DNA of 64,000 nucleotides. Source: Cocos nucifera (Eukaryota > Streptophyta > Magnoliopsida > Arecales > Arecaceae). Below the pieces are notes generated by a model. It was not told the DNA's origin, ran no database searches, and was given only the letters and a program-made list of their open reading frames with translations. Below, in pieces: positions 1-11,965 of this stretch (position 1 is its first letter; every line of letters begins with the position of its first letter). Made by a program: the position numbers and the translations under genes. The stretch covers positions 186,001 through 250,000 of the forward strand of contig QRFJ01000746.1 in NCBI GenBank assembly GCA_006176705.1, read 5' to 3'.

Positions 1-1207
1 ATTTATTTAAATAAATATGTAAATACCTAGATCTTAAATCTATTATATGATAAAGGCATGATATTAAATCAAAAATTAAAAATATAAAGGAGAAGAAAAG
101 GTTGATCACATCAACCTAGATCTACACTACATCTAATGCAGGTATAAAATCAATAGATCAGATCTATTATCCATGCAAGTTAGACATTCTAACTTGCTGA
201 TTCGGGCTTGAGGATGAAGTCACAAGCCGCACATACATCCGACCTCTAGGAGTCATCCACATGAGCACACGAACATGATCAGAAATCCGAATGCAGGAAA
301 TCAGCATAGAATGCTAGCATTGTGCTGATCTCTCTTCAATGGTCGATCCAATGCTTTCTTCTTCAAAACATGGACTCTCCAAAATATGAGAAGGAAGAGG
401 AGATTTTTTTAATCTAATTCTCTCTTAGAAATAACTCAAAAGAAGGAGGAGAGATGAGAAATAAAACAACCCTAGAAGAAGACCCTCTTCTTCTACTCTT
501 TTCTCTCACCAAAATACCTAGTTTGGTGCCTATGGAACCCCCATGCCAAAGGACCCTCTTCCACTAATTTTTGCACACCTCAAACCTCTCTCAAAGCTCT
601 ATATTTTATGAAACAATCAGACCAAAATTCATCCTAAATTTATAGAAAAAGAAAAATCCTTGTCTAGGTAAAAAACTAGACAAGGCAGGACTAGATTTGG
701 CAAGTGGTTGGGGCGTCCAACTCTTGGATGCCCCTTCTCTAATTTTTTTGGTAAATCCAGTAAGGAGAGGTGCACAAAAAGCCTCTCACTCATGTGTAAT
801 TAGAGAGAAAAAATAGGAGATGGGCGGCACACATGGAAGGAGATGTTTTGGCTTATAAGGATTCTATCTCATAGAATCTTAAATCAAAACTAACTTCCAC
901 TTAGACTTGGTCAACCACCAAATAACCAAATGAGAATAAGAAGGAGAGAAGGGATATGCATGAAGACCAGAGAGAGACTCTCTGTCACATAAAAAGAGAG
1001 GGCATGGGGCATAGAGGGCTAAGGAGGCACAAGGTGGACTCCTAGTCTCACTAGGATTCCATCTATGACTTGGTCAAACATGATTTTTCAAACCAAATTA
1101 AATCAAAATCAAATCAACTAAATTAAATTAGGTTCTAACCCAATTAAGAACTAAATTAAATGAAATTAAATTCAAATTTAATTTTCTAATCAAATTAGAA
1201 AATTAGG
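1..1207 (-). repeat. B1 left (3') LTR, first part
   Basis: Collinear with about 18936-20147 of the right LTR of B1, with scattered substitutions. The first ~80 bp of the LTR lie before the window. It ends in an AT-rich inverted repeat (about 1182-1203), where element A inserted. The LTR continues at 11195. Weak TATA-like sequence for minus-strand transcription lies around 635-650. No host gene is present. Confidence 0.9.
1203..1207. repeat. Target-site duplication of element A, left copy (ttagg)
   Basis: The five bases ttagg directly before the TG end of A are repeated at 11190-11194 directly after its CA end. This fixes the element boundaries. Confidence 0.95.
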
Positions 1208-3684
1208 TGATGGGTTTGGTGTACAGGGCGGAAGCATGGATTTCAAAACAAAACATGAAATCATATAAACTAAACCCGAACCCTAGGACCACCTCATTAG
1301 CAATTAAATCATATAACATGTATTTATGATATAAAAGAAAGTATTAGAACATACCTCTTATCGCTAAACCCTAAATTGACCCTGATCGTCGGAAGCAGTC
1401 CGTCAGGGTTTCCACCAAGTGCCCACGTGTTCACCCTCCAACGTTGATCCACATAGAGACTTGATCATGACATCAGCACCTCTGATTTATATAATTAGAG
1501 TTCTAATAATAAGAACTTTAATTAAAAAAGGGCTAGACCTTCTTTAGCCTTTATATCACCTTCCTTGCCTCTCCTTATCTCTCTTTCTTTTTCTTTTATC
1601 TTCTTAATTTTCCTTCCTAATCTCTTAGTCTTAAGATGACTTCTAGTCTTTATAAGAACAAGGTCTAGACAAGAGAAAGGAAGAAAGAAAATTGGATAAA
1701 AAAAACTCTTGTAAGAAAGAAAGATATTTTGCACCCCCTCAGACTTATGGTGCGCACCCCTATTTATAATGTACGTAGGGGTGCCAACAAAAATTCTCAT
1801 GCCCTTTCCTCATTAATATCTCATGCCCCATCAGCCATTCTCACACCTCATCAGTAAATAGCAAGATGTAGACTTAGTCCAAGAGGTGCCTAAAAGCAGA
1901 AGGACTCTTGGACTAATTCTACGTAAGTTATTTATGAAGAGTCACAATATTTCATCTTTGGTGCCACCCTTTTCATCCATTAGATCATGAAAAAGGCCAT
2001 CCAATGGCTCTAAAAAGGGATGCCCATTCAACAAGAAGGTGTGGAGATAATCTTTGAATAGTCAAATTCCCAAGAGACTTTGACTTGGTCCAGGAGGCGT
2101 CAAGAAGGAGTAGGCGGCATGGAGTCTTCGACGGCAAGGGGTCTTGGGCGACAAAAATCTCTTCTCAAAATAATAACGAAGTATTTCATCTACAGAAGGA
2201 CTCTTCTATGCCCCATATCTAATGTCCACACCAATATAAAAAATTATGTGACATAACAAAATGGGAATAGTCAAAAAAAGGTAGGCGCCAACTAATTTCA
2301 TGCACCACAAATCCTTTGCGCATGAAATACTTCCCACACGCAAGAGAGCGACTCTCTAGCATGTAGGATTCAGGTATGTGGTGCCCAATTTGAAGCCCAA
2401 TCAATCTAGGTTAATCCAATTCAAGACCAAATCCTATTTGGCTCAAATCAGATCTAAATTAGCCCAAATCGGAAGCCAATTCGAATCCAACTCGAAACCA
2501 GGTGCTAGGGTTTGCTACATGTGCTAGCATGTTCATCTTGCAAATATGGTCTAATCCAATTAGACCTTTAATCAATTCTCTTTGTGTGTGATCCATTGGG
2601 TTTCACATCTAACCAGCAGTGAGTCTGGGTGTGATTTGACCTAATCTGGTTAGAACTCAACCAAACAGATTTAGGTCAAAACTAGCCAACCCAATTTGAC
2701 TTAATTTAGAACATTTTCTAATTTAATAATCAAATTAAAATTTTAATTTGATCAAACCCACAAGACATGATTGACGTCTAGCAATGTATCATGACTATCT
2801 GAAAGATGTGAAATTTTGATAAAAATACCAAAAATATCCTTCAGTGAAAATTACCATGCAACTAGATCCTTCGATCTCCCTGCATCCTGAATATGACTCT
2901 GGGTATGGAAATATGTCAACCCCAATATCATATTCATTTCTCTTTCAATCTTATGATGATGATTCATTTATTTATTAGAAACCATTTCTAATTTTTCATC
3001 ATGCTTTGATCAAAGTCTTCCTGAATCATCATTTGTTTGAAGCAGGTAGGATGCTATTTCCTCTTACCAGGAGAGATTGATTCCATGTTAACCTACTCAT
3101 AACCTTCATATATATAATCTACCATATCCAGATCATCTCATACATAACAGAGTCATGAATGAGTATGAACCAAAATATGGATTTATATATATAAGATTCT
3201 ATGGTAGTTTTAGGTCAAAGGATTACATGCACAAATTCCACTATGAGAACCATCTATTGACATGTAGATAAGACTCCATTAGATATTCTTAATTTGGAGC
3301 AATTCAGTGAACTCATTCTCTAATGAGCACCCACATTCTTATATTAGTGTCATACACAAGTTATTGTGAGATCAATCATCCTCTCAATCGAGCATACAAA
3401 GAATGTGCTAGTCTTACCGAAAAACATTGATCCCTAACTCAATGTCCCATCGACTAGAAATATTTAAATTAAGATTTTAAGGTTTTAGATCTCACTGGTA
3501 TAATCTCATCATAATCCTAAAATCATAGCCCTAATTTATAGGGTTCATCATAATCTTAAATAATTAATAGGTCCCTACATATGATGAAATAAATGCCTTT
3601 ATTTATTAAAAATATCATTACATGAGTCTGGAAGACAAAGAACATCCCAAAAAAATTTATTGGCTTGAGGGCATATTCCTTTCA
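1208..3684 (-). repeat. Element A 3' LTR (left)
   Basis: 2,477 bp, nearly collinear with 8719-11189. Starts TGATGG and ends TTTCA. A TATA-like box read on the minus strand lies at 1761-1770 (TATAAATAGGGG on the transcript side). Confidence 0.95.
1761..1770 (-). promoter_or_regulatory. TATA-like box in A 3' LTR
   Basis: On the minus strand this reads ATTATAAATA followed by GGGG. The same box is at 9273-9282 in the 5' LTR. Position inside the LTR fits the U3/R border of a copia promoter; function is inferred. Confidence 0.5.
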
Positions 3685-3695
3685 ATCTCCCACTT
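3685..3695 (-). other. Polypurine tract of A
   Basis: Directly inside the left LTR; minus strand reads AAGTGGGAGAT, the usual plant copia PPT that primes plus-strand DNA synthesis. Confidence 0.9.
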
Positions 3696-3704
3696 GCACT
3701 AAAG

Positions 3705-4286
3705 CTAATCGTCCTTATATTTTAATCCCATACAATCAAGGTGGCGATCAAATAGTTGCAGTGGTAAAGCCTTAGTGAATGGGTCTGCTATGTTGTTCTT
3801 TGTGTCCACTCATTCTATGACTACATCTTGTCTTTCAATAATTTCTCGAATGAGATGGAAGCCTCTCAGAATGTGTTTGGATTTATGATGAGACATTGGT
3901 TCCTTTGCTTGAGCTACAGCTCCAGTATTATCATAGTAAAGTAGTATTGGTTTCTTAATTTCAGGAGTAACTCCCAATTCAGTGATGAACTTCTTCATCC
4001 AGACAGCTTCCTTGGCGGCTTCGCTTATAGCTATGTATTCTGCTTCAGTGGTTGAGTCAGCTACAGTTGGCTGCTTAGTACTTTTTCAACTTACTGCTCC
4101 ACCATTTAGAGTAAAGACATATCCTGAAATGGATTTGCTATCATCTGGGTCTGATTGAAAACTTGAATCAAAATATGCTTCTAATTTAAGATCAGAACCA
4201 CCATATACTAGAAAAATATCTTTAGTCCTTCTCAAGTACTTAAGAATATTTTTCACAGCTTTTCAATGATCCTCTCCTGGATTAGC
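3705..4286 (-). pseudogene. Element A RNase H domain of pol
   Basis: C-terminal domain of the copia polyprotein, which degrades template RNA during reverse transcription. The TAG stop is at 3705-3707, ten bases from the PPT. Visible landmarks in reading order are a degraded first acidic motif near 4130 (DSSFQSDPDD), ADSTTEAEYIA (Glu motif, 4021-4080), LLYYDNTGAVAQAKEP (Asp motif, in 3810-3998), HHKSKHI and FHLIREI. At least one in-frame stop follows VVIE near 3810, another lies in the SWKS region near 4085, and a stop separates it from RT near 4285. All core acidic positions can still be recognised, but no continuous frame remains. Family identity is clear; activity is excluded. Confidence 0.9.
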
Positions 4287-5180
4287 TTAAAATCTACTTG
4301 CAATGCCTAAAGCATAAGCAACATCAGGCCTTGTACATAACATGGCATACATTATTGATCCAACAGTCGAAGCATAAGGAATAGAACTCATTCTATTTCT
4401 CTCTTCAGGTGTCTTTGGAGACATCTTTTTAGAGAGATGTATGCCTTGACTCATGGGTAAATAACCTCTTTTACTCCCATCCATACTGAATCTTTTCAGT
4501 ATTAAGTCAATGTACCTTGATTGGGACAAGCCTAGCATCCTCTTAGATCTATCTCTATAGATCTTTATTCCTAGTATATAGGATGCTTCTCCCAAATCTT
4601 TCATGAAAAACTTATTTGATAGCCATAATTTGACTGATTGTAACATTGGAATATCATTCCCAATGAGGAGTATGTCATCTACATACAGAACCAAGAAGAC
4701 TATGGTTCTCCCACTAGTTTTCTTGTACGCACATGGTTCATCAACATTCTTGATAAAACTAAATTCTTTTACTATTTCATCAAAATAGAAGTTCCAACTC
4801 CTTGATGCTTGCTTTAATCCATAAATGGATCTCTTAAGCTTGCATATTTGATTTGGTCTCTCATTTGACTCAAATCCCTCTGGCTGTGACATATAGACCT
4901 CCTCCTCAAGGAAACCATTAAGGAAGGCAGTCTTTACATCCATTTGCCATATTTCATAGTCGTGGCATGCTGCTATGGCAAGCATAATCTGAATAGATTT
5001 GAGCATGGCAATAGGTGAAAATGTTTCATCATAATCAATCTCCTGTTTTTGCCTAAAATCCTTAGCCACCAATCTGGCCTTATATGTTTCAATTGGACCA
5101 TCAGCTCCAATCTTTTTTTAAAAAATTCATTTGCATCCAATAGGGTTTATATCCTCTGGTGCATCCACGAAAGTCCATAC
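4287..5180 (-). pseudogene. Element A reverse transcriptase domain of pol
   Basis: RT of Ty1/copia type, copying element RNA into cDNA inside virus-like particles. The open stretch 4287-5072 encodes 261 residues with DYDETFSPIAMLKSIQ, YEIWQMDVKTAFLNG, the SIYGLKQASRSW block, the catalytic FLVLYVDDILLIGND and the C-terminal IPYASTVGSIMYAMLCTRPD. The catalytic YVDD is intact. Upstream (5072-5180) the frame continues through GPIETYKARLVAK but is broken by stops and a T-run at 5114-5120 near the GCKWIF motif. This is the best preserved coding part of A, which fits purifying selection before insertion and only later decay. Confidence 0.93.
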
Positions 5181-5519
5181 TTTGTTGGTGTGCATGGATT
5201 CCATTTCAGATTGCATGGCAGCTAGCCATTTGTAAGAGTTCTTACTTTTGACTGCTTCTGCATAGGTCAGAGGTTCATCATTTTCAATTACTTAAGCTTC
5301 ATTGTTCTCAATAATGAAACCATACCTCATAGGTGTATTTTGTACTCTTTTAGACCTATGGATAGGAGTTATGTGTTCTGGTTCTTTTATATGATTATAT
5401 GGTTGAGAAATTTCTATTTATTTTTCTTGAACTTCACTACGTTCAATATTTCTGCCATTGCCCTTTTCTAGGATAAATTCTTTTTTCATGAAAATGGCAT
5501 GCCTACTTACAAATACCTT
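5181..5519 (-). pseudogene. Element A integrase-RT linker
   Basis: Low-conservation linker between integrase and RT. Translation in the pol frame gives recognisable pieces (YRFHxG-type region, SEMESMH-NKVW start of RT) broken by stops near 5293, 5415 and 5520. No separate domain is seen. Confidence 0.6.
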
Positions 5520-6660
5520 TTATTCAGTAGGATGGTAGAATAAATATTTTATACTATTTCTAGGATATCCTATAAATAGACATCTGTCTGATCTAGCATC
5601 AAGTTTATGTCCAAAATTTCTTTTGACATATGCTGGACAACCCCATATCTTAAGATACTTAAGATTAGGTTTCTTACTTCTCCATATGTCATATGGAGTA
5701 CTAGATATAGATTTAGAAGGTACTCTATTCAAGATGTAAATTGCAGTCTCCAGAGCATGACCCCAGAAGAAAATAGATAAATCAGTGAAGCACATCATGG
5801 ACCGTACCATATCTAATAAGGTACGATTTTTTTTTTTTTGGCTACACCATTTAATTGTGGTGTATAAGGAGGTGTCCATTCAGAGAGAATCTCTTTAACT
5901 TTAAGATAGTCAAGAAACTCACTAGATAAGTATTCTCCTCTCCGATCAGATCGAAGGATTTTTATACATTGTCCAGTTTGTTTTTCGACCATACTTTGAT
6001 ACTCTTTAAATTTATCAAAGGCTTCTGATTTGTGTTTCATAAGATACACATATCCAAACCTAGATAAATCATCAGTGAATGTAATAAAATAAGAGTATCC
6101 TCCTCTGGCTTGAGTTGTCATAGGACCACATACATCCGTATGTACAAGTCCTAATAACTCATTTGTCCTTTCTCTATGTCCATTAAATGGAATCTTGGTC
6201 ATTTTACCCATGAGGCATGATTCACAAGTTCCCAATGATTCATAATCAAAAGGATCAAAGAACTTTTCTTTGTATAACTTGTTAATCCTAGCCTCACTAA
6301 TATGACCTAATCGACAATGCCAAAGTAAAGTATTATTTATGTCATCTCTCTTACGTTTTTCTTTTTCATCAATATGAAATATATTGTCATCCAAACATAG
6401 AGTTAACAAACCATTGCTAAATATGCCAAAACAAATATTTTCATTAGAATATTTGATCGAGCAACCTTCGCTCGTTACATTAAGACTATAACCTTGTTTT
6501 AATAACAAGGGTATAGATATAATATTTCTAATGATCTTAGGCATATAATAACAATTTGTAAGCTCTAAGATCTTTCCATAAGGTAACTTCAATATATTTG
6601 TCCCTACAGCTTCTGCTTGGATAGACTCTCCTCTAGCGCCATAGAGCTTGAAGTCACCTT
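5520..6660 (-). pseudogene. Element A integrase, catalytic Glu region turned into a poly-A run
   Basis: Copia integrase, which inserts cDNA into the chromosome. In reading order: zinc-binding WHCRLGHI and TCESCLMGK (HHCC type), first Asp in LVHTDVCGP, second Asp in FTDDLSR, then RSDRRGEYLS and TPPYTPQLNGVA. The expected catalytic Glu follows NGV(S/A); here the bases at 5827-5839 are a run of 13 T (13 A on the coding side), replacing Glu by Lys and shifting the frame. The C-terminal half (5520-5879) continues in another frame with LLDMVRSMM, LNRVPSK, IWGCPAYVKR and FIGYPRNS, the usual copia C-terminal region. It ends at a stop at 5520. Confidence 0.93.
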
Positions 6661-6760
6661 TCTTCAAACTCTTAATTTTCTGCAGCCCCTGCAAAGATTT
6701 GTAGATATGAAAACCACAGCCGGTATCTAATACCCAAGAAATTTGAAATGGAAGAATTTA
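6450..6760 (-). pseudogene. Element A protease domain
   Basis: Aspartic protease that cuts the polyprotein. The coding strand around 6705-6740 reads WVLDTGCGFHI, so the catalytic Asp-Thr-Gly is present. It is followed by SLQGLQKIKSLKKGDFKLYGARGE, ILKLPYGKILELTNCYYMPKI and NIISIPLLLKQGY, typical of this copia lineage. A frameshift near 6745 separates it from the gag zinc knuckle. Confidence 0.88.
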
Positions 6761-7614
6761 ATGATAATATAGTATGTATCTCATACATATCTTTTTGTGC
6801 ATTATTTGCACCAGACTTCACGGTTGCAAGGTAAGCCTTGCAATTCCTCTTCCAATGGCCTACTTTACTGCAGTGAAAATAGGTCATTCATTCGAAGACC
6901 TTCTTCCCCTTTTTCTTCTTATTTATACCACTTTTAGGATTCAACCTTCTCTTTGAACTCTTTTTGCCTGCCTTCTTCTTGGAGATCCCTTCCACAAGAA
7001 GAAGAGGAGCCTTATCTTTCTTGATATGGCTTTCTGCTATCTTGAGCATATTTAACAGCTCAGGCAATGAAGAATTTAGTTTGTTCATGTGATAGTTCAT
7101 GACAAACTGAGAAAATGATTCTGGGAGTGATTGCAGGATCAAATCCTGACTTAACTCTCCATCCATTACAAAACCTAATTGACTTAATCGAGTGATTAGG
7201 TCAATTACCATCAAAACATGATTTTGTATGGATGTTCCTTCTATCATTCTTGCATGAAATAATTGCTTAGATATCTCATATCTAGCAGTCCTACTATGCT
7301 CTCCATAAAGCTCTTTTAGATTGAGCAATATGGACTGAGTGTCCATGCTATCATGCTGCCTCTGTAATTCATTATTCATAGAGGCAAGTATGATGCATTT
7401 GACAGTAAGAGAATCATTTTGCCACATCTTGTATGTGGACTTATCTTCATCTGTGGCATCATTTCCTAATGGCTTAGGATCAGGGGCATCAAGAATATAG
7501 GAGAGTTTTTCTTGACTGAGTACTATTTTTAGGTTTCTCAACCAGTCCAACATAATTTTGACCAGTCAATTTATTTGAATCCAAAATTGAACGTAATGAA
7601 AGTGAAGAAGCCAT
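6690..7614 (-). pseudogene. Element A gag
   Basis: Capsid/nucleocapsid protein of the virus-like particle. Translation should start at the ATG whose complement is at 7612-7614 (MASSLSLRSILDSNKLTG), the usual N-terminus of this family. A one-base shift near 7560 moves the frame into the 221-residue open stretch 6888-7553 with WLRNLKIVLSQEKLSYILD, YEISKQLFHARM and FVMNYHMNKLN-LPELLNML. An in-frame stop lies at 6888. The zinc knuckle follows as YFHCSKVGHWKRNC, so the first Cys of the CX2CX4HX4C knuckle is Tyr. The basic stretch KKKAGKKSSKRR precedes it. Confidence 0.92.
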
Positions 7615-8705
7615 TTAATCTACATAATAAAGAACAATATATAAGCAAACAATTCATGATGACAAACATAATTAAATTAGAACTTTAATTTAATTATGTC
7701 TCCCACTAAAAAATCATAACCCTCTTATTGATTTTCTTAGTGAGAATAAGATCCTAATTCCTTATAAAAAATCTTGTGGTTGCACAACAAACCTGTTATA
7801 AGTTCAAAGGTAGGAAACTCTTTCCAATTGCATTTTATGCAACTCTCAAAAAACTTTTGCCTCTAAAACATTAATAGCCTTGTGTTAGTACAACAAACTT
7901 TAATATTTTAGTTTAAGTAGAACCCTTCATTTCTATATAGTCAAAATTGAAATATAACTACTTTTATGGTTACACAACAAAGTAGTATATTCAAAATGCT
8001 ATAAGCATCTCAATGCACTAGATTAATATCACATCTTTTCCCATGATAGATCTTGTGGTTATACAACAGAACTAATATGGTTCTGGACATAATAAGAAAC
8101 TAGTATGAAGGAAGATCTTAATATAGTGAATATAATATTTAGCATTTCAATCTAAAATTAAATTAATCGAATCAGTCAGGTAAATGGGAGAGAAATGGGA
8201 GTCCTCCCATTGCTTTTTTTAGATACCAATAAATTGGTCAGGTCAGACAATAGAACCAATTAAAAAATCATGTTCTCTTTATTAATCAAGAACCATTTTT
8301 TCTAGATACTAATTGATCAATTAGACATCCTGACTGATTTAGCTATAAATTAATTACACTACAACTTAATATAATTTTTTTTTTATAGAGGAATTTAAAT
8401 GGTCTCGATGCACATTTTGATTTAAAATAAAATAAATGCATAATAGCATTAATTATGATAAAATTTATATATGTCAATTAACATGTATAATTATTCTAGG
8501 ACAACCATCATTATATAGTAAATACTTTCCACTATATCAGGGCAACCTTTACAGAATAATATATACAACATAATCTCAATATGATAAGAAAAATAATATG
8601 ATCTCATCATATAAACAAAAACATGCTAAAAATATTATATCATATTTTTCATTTATGCCATTATACTATAAGTAAAGCATTATATTATTTAACCTAATAA
8701 GGCTT
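7615..8705 (-). other. Element A 5' leader (PBS to gag)
   Basis: About 1.1 kb of AT-rich, non-coding sequence between PBS and gag ATG. It holds four spaced copies of a small hairpin-like motif around ttgtggttacacaacaaa (near 7774, 7879, 7967, 8052) and a two-stem structure with ACAACC motifs at 8490-8560. No ORF. Confidence 0.8.
8490..8560 (-). other. Leader two-stem RNA structure of A
   Basis: Outer arms attattct (8490-8497) and agaataat (8553-8560) are perfectly complementary. Inside them, ggacaacc (8499-8506) and gggcaacc (8540-8547) flank an inner stem atatagt (8513-8519)/actatat (8531-8537). The same layout with unrelated stem sequences occurs in B1 and, less completely, in I, E and C. 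Confidence 0.65.
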
Positions 8706-8717
8706 GCTCTGATACCA
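8706..8717 (-). other. Primer binding site of A
   Basis: Minus strand reads TGGTATCAGAGC, complementary to the 3' end of plant initiator tRNA-Met, one base inside the 5' LTR. Confidence 0.95.
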
Positions 8718-8718
8718 T

Positions 8719-11189
8719 TGATGGATTTGGTGTACAGGATGGAAGCATGGATTTCAAAACAAAACATGAAATCATATAAACCAAACTCGAACACTAGAAC
8801 CACCTCATTAGTAATTAAATCATATAACATGCATTTATAATATAAAAGAAAGTATTAGAACATACCTCTTATCGCTAAACCCTAAATTGATCCTGATCGT
8901 CGGAAGCAGTCCGTCAGGATTTCCAGCAGGTGCCCACGTGTTCACCCTCCAATGTTGATCCACACAGAGACTTGATCAAGACACCAGCACCTTTGATTTA
9001 TATAATTAGAGTTCTAATAATAAGAACTTTAATTAAAAAAGGGCTAGACCTTCTTTAGCCTTTATGTCACCTTCCTTGCCTCTCCTTATCTCTCTTTCTT
9101 TTTCTTTTGTCTTCTTAATTTTTCTTCCTAATCTCTTAGTCTTAAGATGACTTCTAGTCTTTATAAGGATAAGGTCTAGACAAGAGAAAGGAAGAAAAAA
9201 AATTGGACAAAAAGAAACTCTTGTAAGAAAGAAAGATATTTTACACGCCCTCAGACTCATGGTGCGCACCCCTATTTATAATGTACGTTGGGGTGCCAAC
9301 AAAAATTCTCACATCCTTTCCTCATTAATATCTCATGCCCCATCAGCCATTCTCACACCTCATCAGTAAATAGCAAGATGTAGACTTAGTCCAAGAGGTG
9401 CCTTAAAGCAGAAGGACTCTTGGACTAATTCTACGTAAGTTATTTACGAAGAGTCGCAATATTTCATCTTTGGTGCCACTCTTTTCATCCATTAGATCAT
9501 GAAAAAGGCCATCCAATAGCTCCAAAAAGGGACACCCATTCAGCAAGAAGGCGTGAAGATAATCTTTGAATAGTCAAAGTCCTAAGAGACTTTGACTTGT
9601 TCCAAGAGGCGTCAAGGAGGAGTAGGCAGCATGGAGTCTTTGGCGGCAAGGGGTCTTGCGCGACAAAAATCCCTTCTCAAAATAATAATGAAGTATTTCA
9701 TCTGCAGAAGGACTCTTCTGCACCTCATATCTAATGTCCATGCCAATATAAAAAATTATGCGACAAAACAAAATGGAAAAAGTCAAAAAAAGGTAGGTGC
9801 CAACTAATTTCATGCGCCACAAATCCTTTGCGCATGAAATACTTCCCACACGCAAGAGAGAGATTCTCTGGCATGTGGGATTCAGGTATGTGGCACCCAA
9901 TCTAAAGCCCAATCAATCTAGGTTAATCCAATTCAAGACCAAATCCTATTTGGCTCAAATTGGATTTAAATTAGCCCAAATCGAAAGCCGATTTGAATCC
10001 AACCCGAAACCAGGTGCTAGGGTTTGCTACATGTGCTAGCATGTTCATCTTGCAAACATGGTCTAATCCAATTAAACCCTTAATCAATTCTCTTTGTGTG
10101 TGACCCATTGGGTTTCACATCCAACAGTGAGTCTGGGTGTGATTTGACCTAATCTGGTTAGAACTCAACTAAACCAATTTAGGTCAAAACTAGCCAACCC
10201 AATTTGACTTAATTTAGAATACTTTCTAATTTAATAATAAAATTAAAATTTTAATTTGATCAAACCCACAAGACATGATTGACGTCTAGCAATATATCAC
10301 GACTATCCGAAAGATGTAAAATTTTAATAGAACTACCAAAAATATCCTTTAGTGAAAATTATCATGCAACTAGATCCTTCGATCTCCCTGCATCCTGAAT
10401 ATGACTCTAGGTATGGAAATATGTCAACCCCAATATCATATTCATTTCTCTTTCAATCTTATGATGATGATTCATTTATTAGAAACCATTTTTAATTTTT
10501 CATCATGCTTTTGATCAAAATCTTCCTGAATCATCATTTGTTTGAAGCAGGTAGGATGCTATTTCCTCTTACCAGGAGAGATTGATTCCATGTTAACCTA
10601 CTCACAACCTTCATATATATAATCTACCATATCCAGATCATCCCGTACATAATAGAGTCATGAATGAGTATGAACCAAAATATGGATTTATATATATAAG
10701 ATTCTATGGTAGTTTCAGATCAAAGGATTACATGCACAAATTCCGCTATGAGAACCATCTATTGACATATAGATAAGACTCCATTAGATATTCTTGATTT
10801 GGATCAATTCAGTAAACTCATTCTCTAATGAGCATCCACATTCTTGTATTAGTATCATACACAAGTTATTATGAGATTAATCACCCTCTCAATCGAGCAT
10901 ACAAAGAATGTGCTAGTTTTATCGCAAAACATTGATCCCTAACTCAATGTCCCATCGACTAGGAATATTTGAATTAGGGTTTTAAGATTTTAGGTCTCAC
11001 TGGTATGATCTCATCATAATCCTAAAATCATAGCCCTAATTTATAGGGTTCATCATAATCTTAAATAATTAATAAGTCACTGCATATGATGAAATAAATG
11101 CCATTATTTATTAAAAATATCATTACATGAGTCTAGAAGATAAAGAACATCCTAAAAAAATTAATTGGCTTGAGGGCATATTCCTTTCA
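8719..11189 (-). repeat. Element A 5' LTR (right)
   Basis: 2,471 bp starting TGATGG, ending TTTCA at 11189 and followed by the TSD ttagg. The TATA-like box is at 9273-9282 (minus). Many differences from the left LTR are C/T or G/A transitions. Confidence 0.95.
9273..9282 (-). promoter_or_regulatory. TATA-like box in A 5' LTR
   Basis: Reads TATAAATAGG on the minus strand; likely core promoter of A, by position only. Confidence 0.5.
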
Positions 11190-11194
11190 TTAGG
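11190..11194. repeat. Target-site duplication of element A, right copy (ttagg)
   Basis: Identical to 1203-1207; the host LTR of B1 continues from here. Confidence 0.95.
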
Positions 11195-11965
11195 TTGACC
11201 CGAGTCCTAGTTAGACTAGGACTAGTTCTTCCTTGCAATTGGCTTATCCAATAAGTCAATTGGACTTGATCCAATCAAGTTCAAACCAAATCTAATTAAA
11301 TCATACTTAACTAGACTTAATCTCAGCCCTCTAACTTAATCAAATTAAGCCAATTAGTAATCTAATTGCTAATCGATCCTCTTGTAACACTTGCACTATG
11401 TTAAACACCAATTGTATTGATTGTTTAACCCTAAAACGATTCTTAATCGTTGATCAACCATCCGATTAGATCGTGAGCTCTAATGTGTGTGATATCATAG
11501 ATTCGAACCTAAGCCAGTAACATAGGAATAGACTTTTGTACCAATCGAAGTGACCATCTAGCAATGGTACCCAACAATCGGATAGGTCGAATGTGTAGAA
11601 CAACATCCTTAGAACCCATGCGGATATAGTTTTCATATAATTCATCCTCTTGACCAAAATGCTCGTAGGATCGCTCAGAGTTCAACTATCAACTCTAATC
11701 AGGTTATACACATTGTATTTCAAAAATACCAAATCCATCTAATAGATTAGGTTGGCCAAGGTTTTGCTATATTGAAATATAGTGATACATTTTTCTCCAA
11801 CTCTTGGAGTGGTCAATTTCATCTTGATCACACTCTGACTTTGCAAATACTTGACTGTGCCCAGAAGCCTTCCATTACTAAATTAGAAATTTAGTTAGTC
11901 TGGTACCAAAGCACAGTGAGTTGCTTGCAAGCCACTGAGATGATCTTAGGTCTAAGACGGACATT
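11195..11965 (-). repeat. B1 left (3') LTR, second part, truncated
   Basis: Continues the LTR interrupted by A; collinear with about 20152-20915 of the right LTR. It stops near 11965, about 430 bp before the expected LTR end, where sequence switches abruptly to leader sequence that belongs near a PBS. Confidence 0.88.

Larger units (their letters stand above)
1208..11189 (-). mobile_element. Complete Ty1/copia retrotransposon A
   Basis: Full-length element of 9,982 bp. It has two LTRs of about 2.47 kb starting TG and ending CA, a perfect 5-bp TSD, a PPT inside the left LTR, a PBS for initiator tRNA-Met inside the right LTR, and gag-PR-INT-RT-RH between them on the minus strand. The coding part is broken by several stops and frameshifts, so it cannot act on its own. 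LTRs differ by roughly 4-6% in the stretches I compared, so it is older than D and younger than I. It lies inside the left LTR of B1. Confidence 0.96.
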
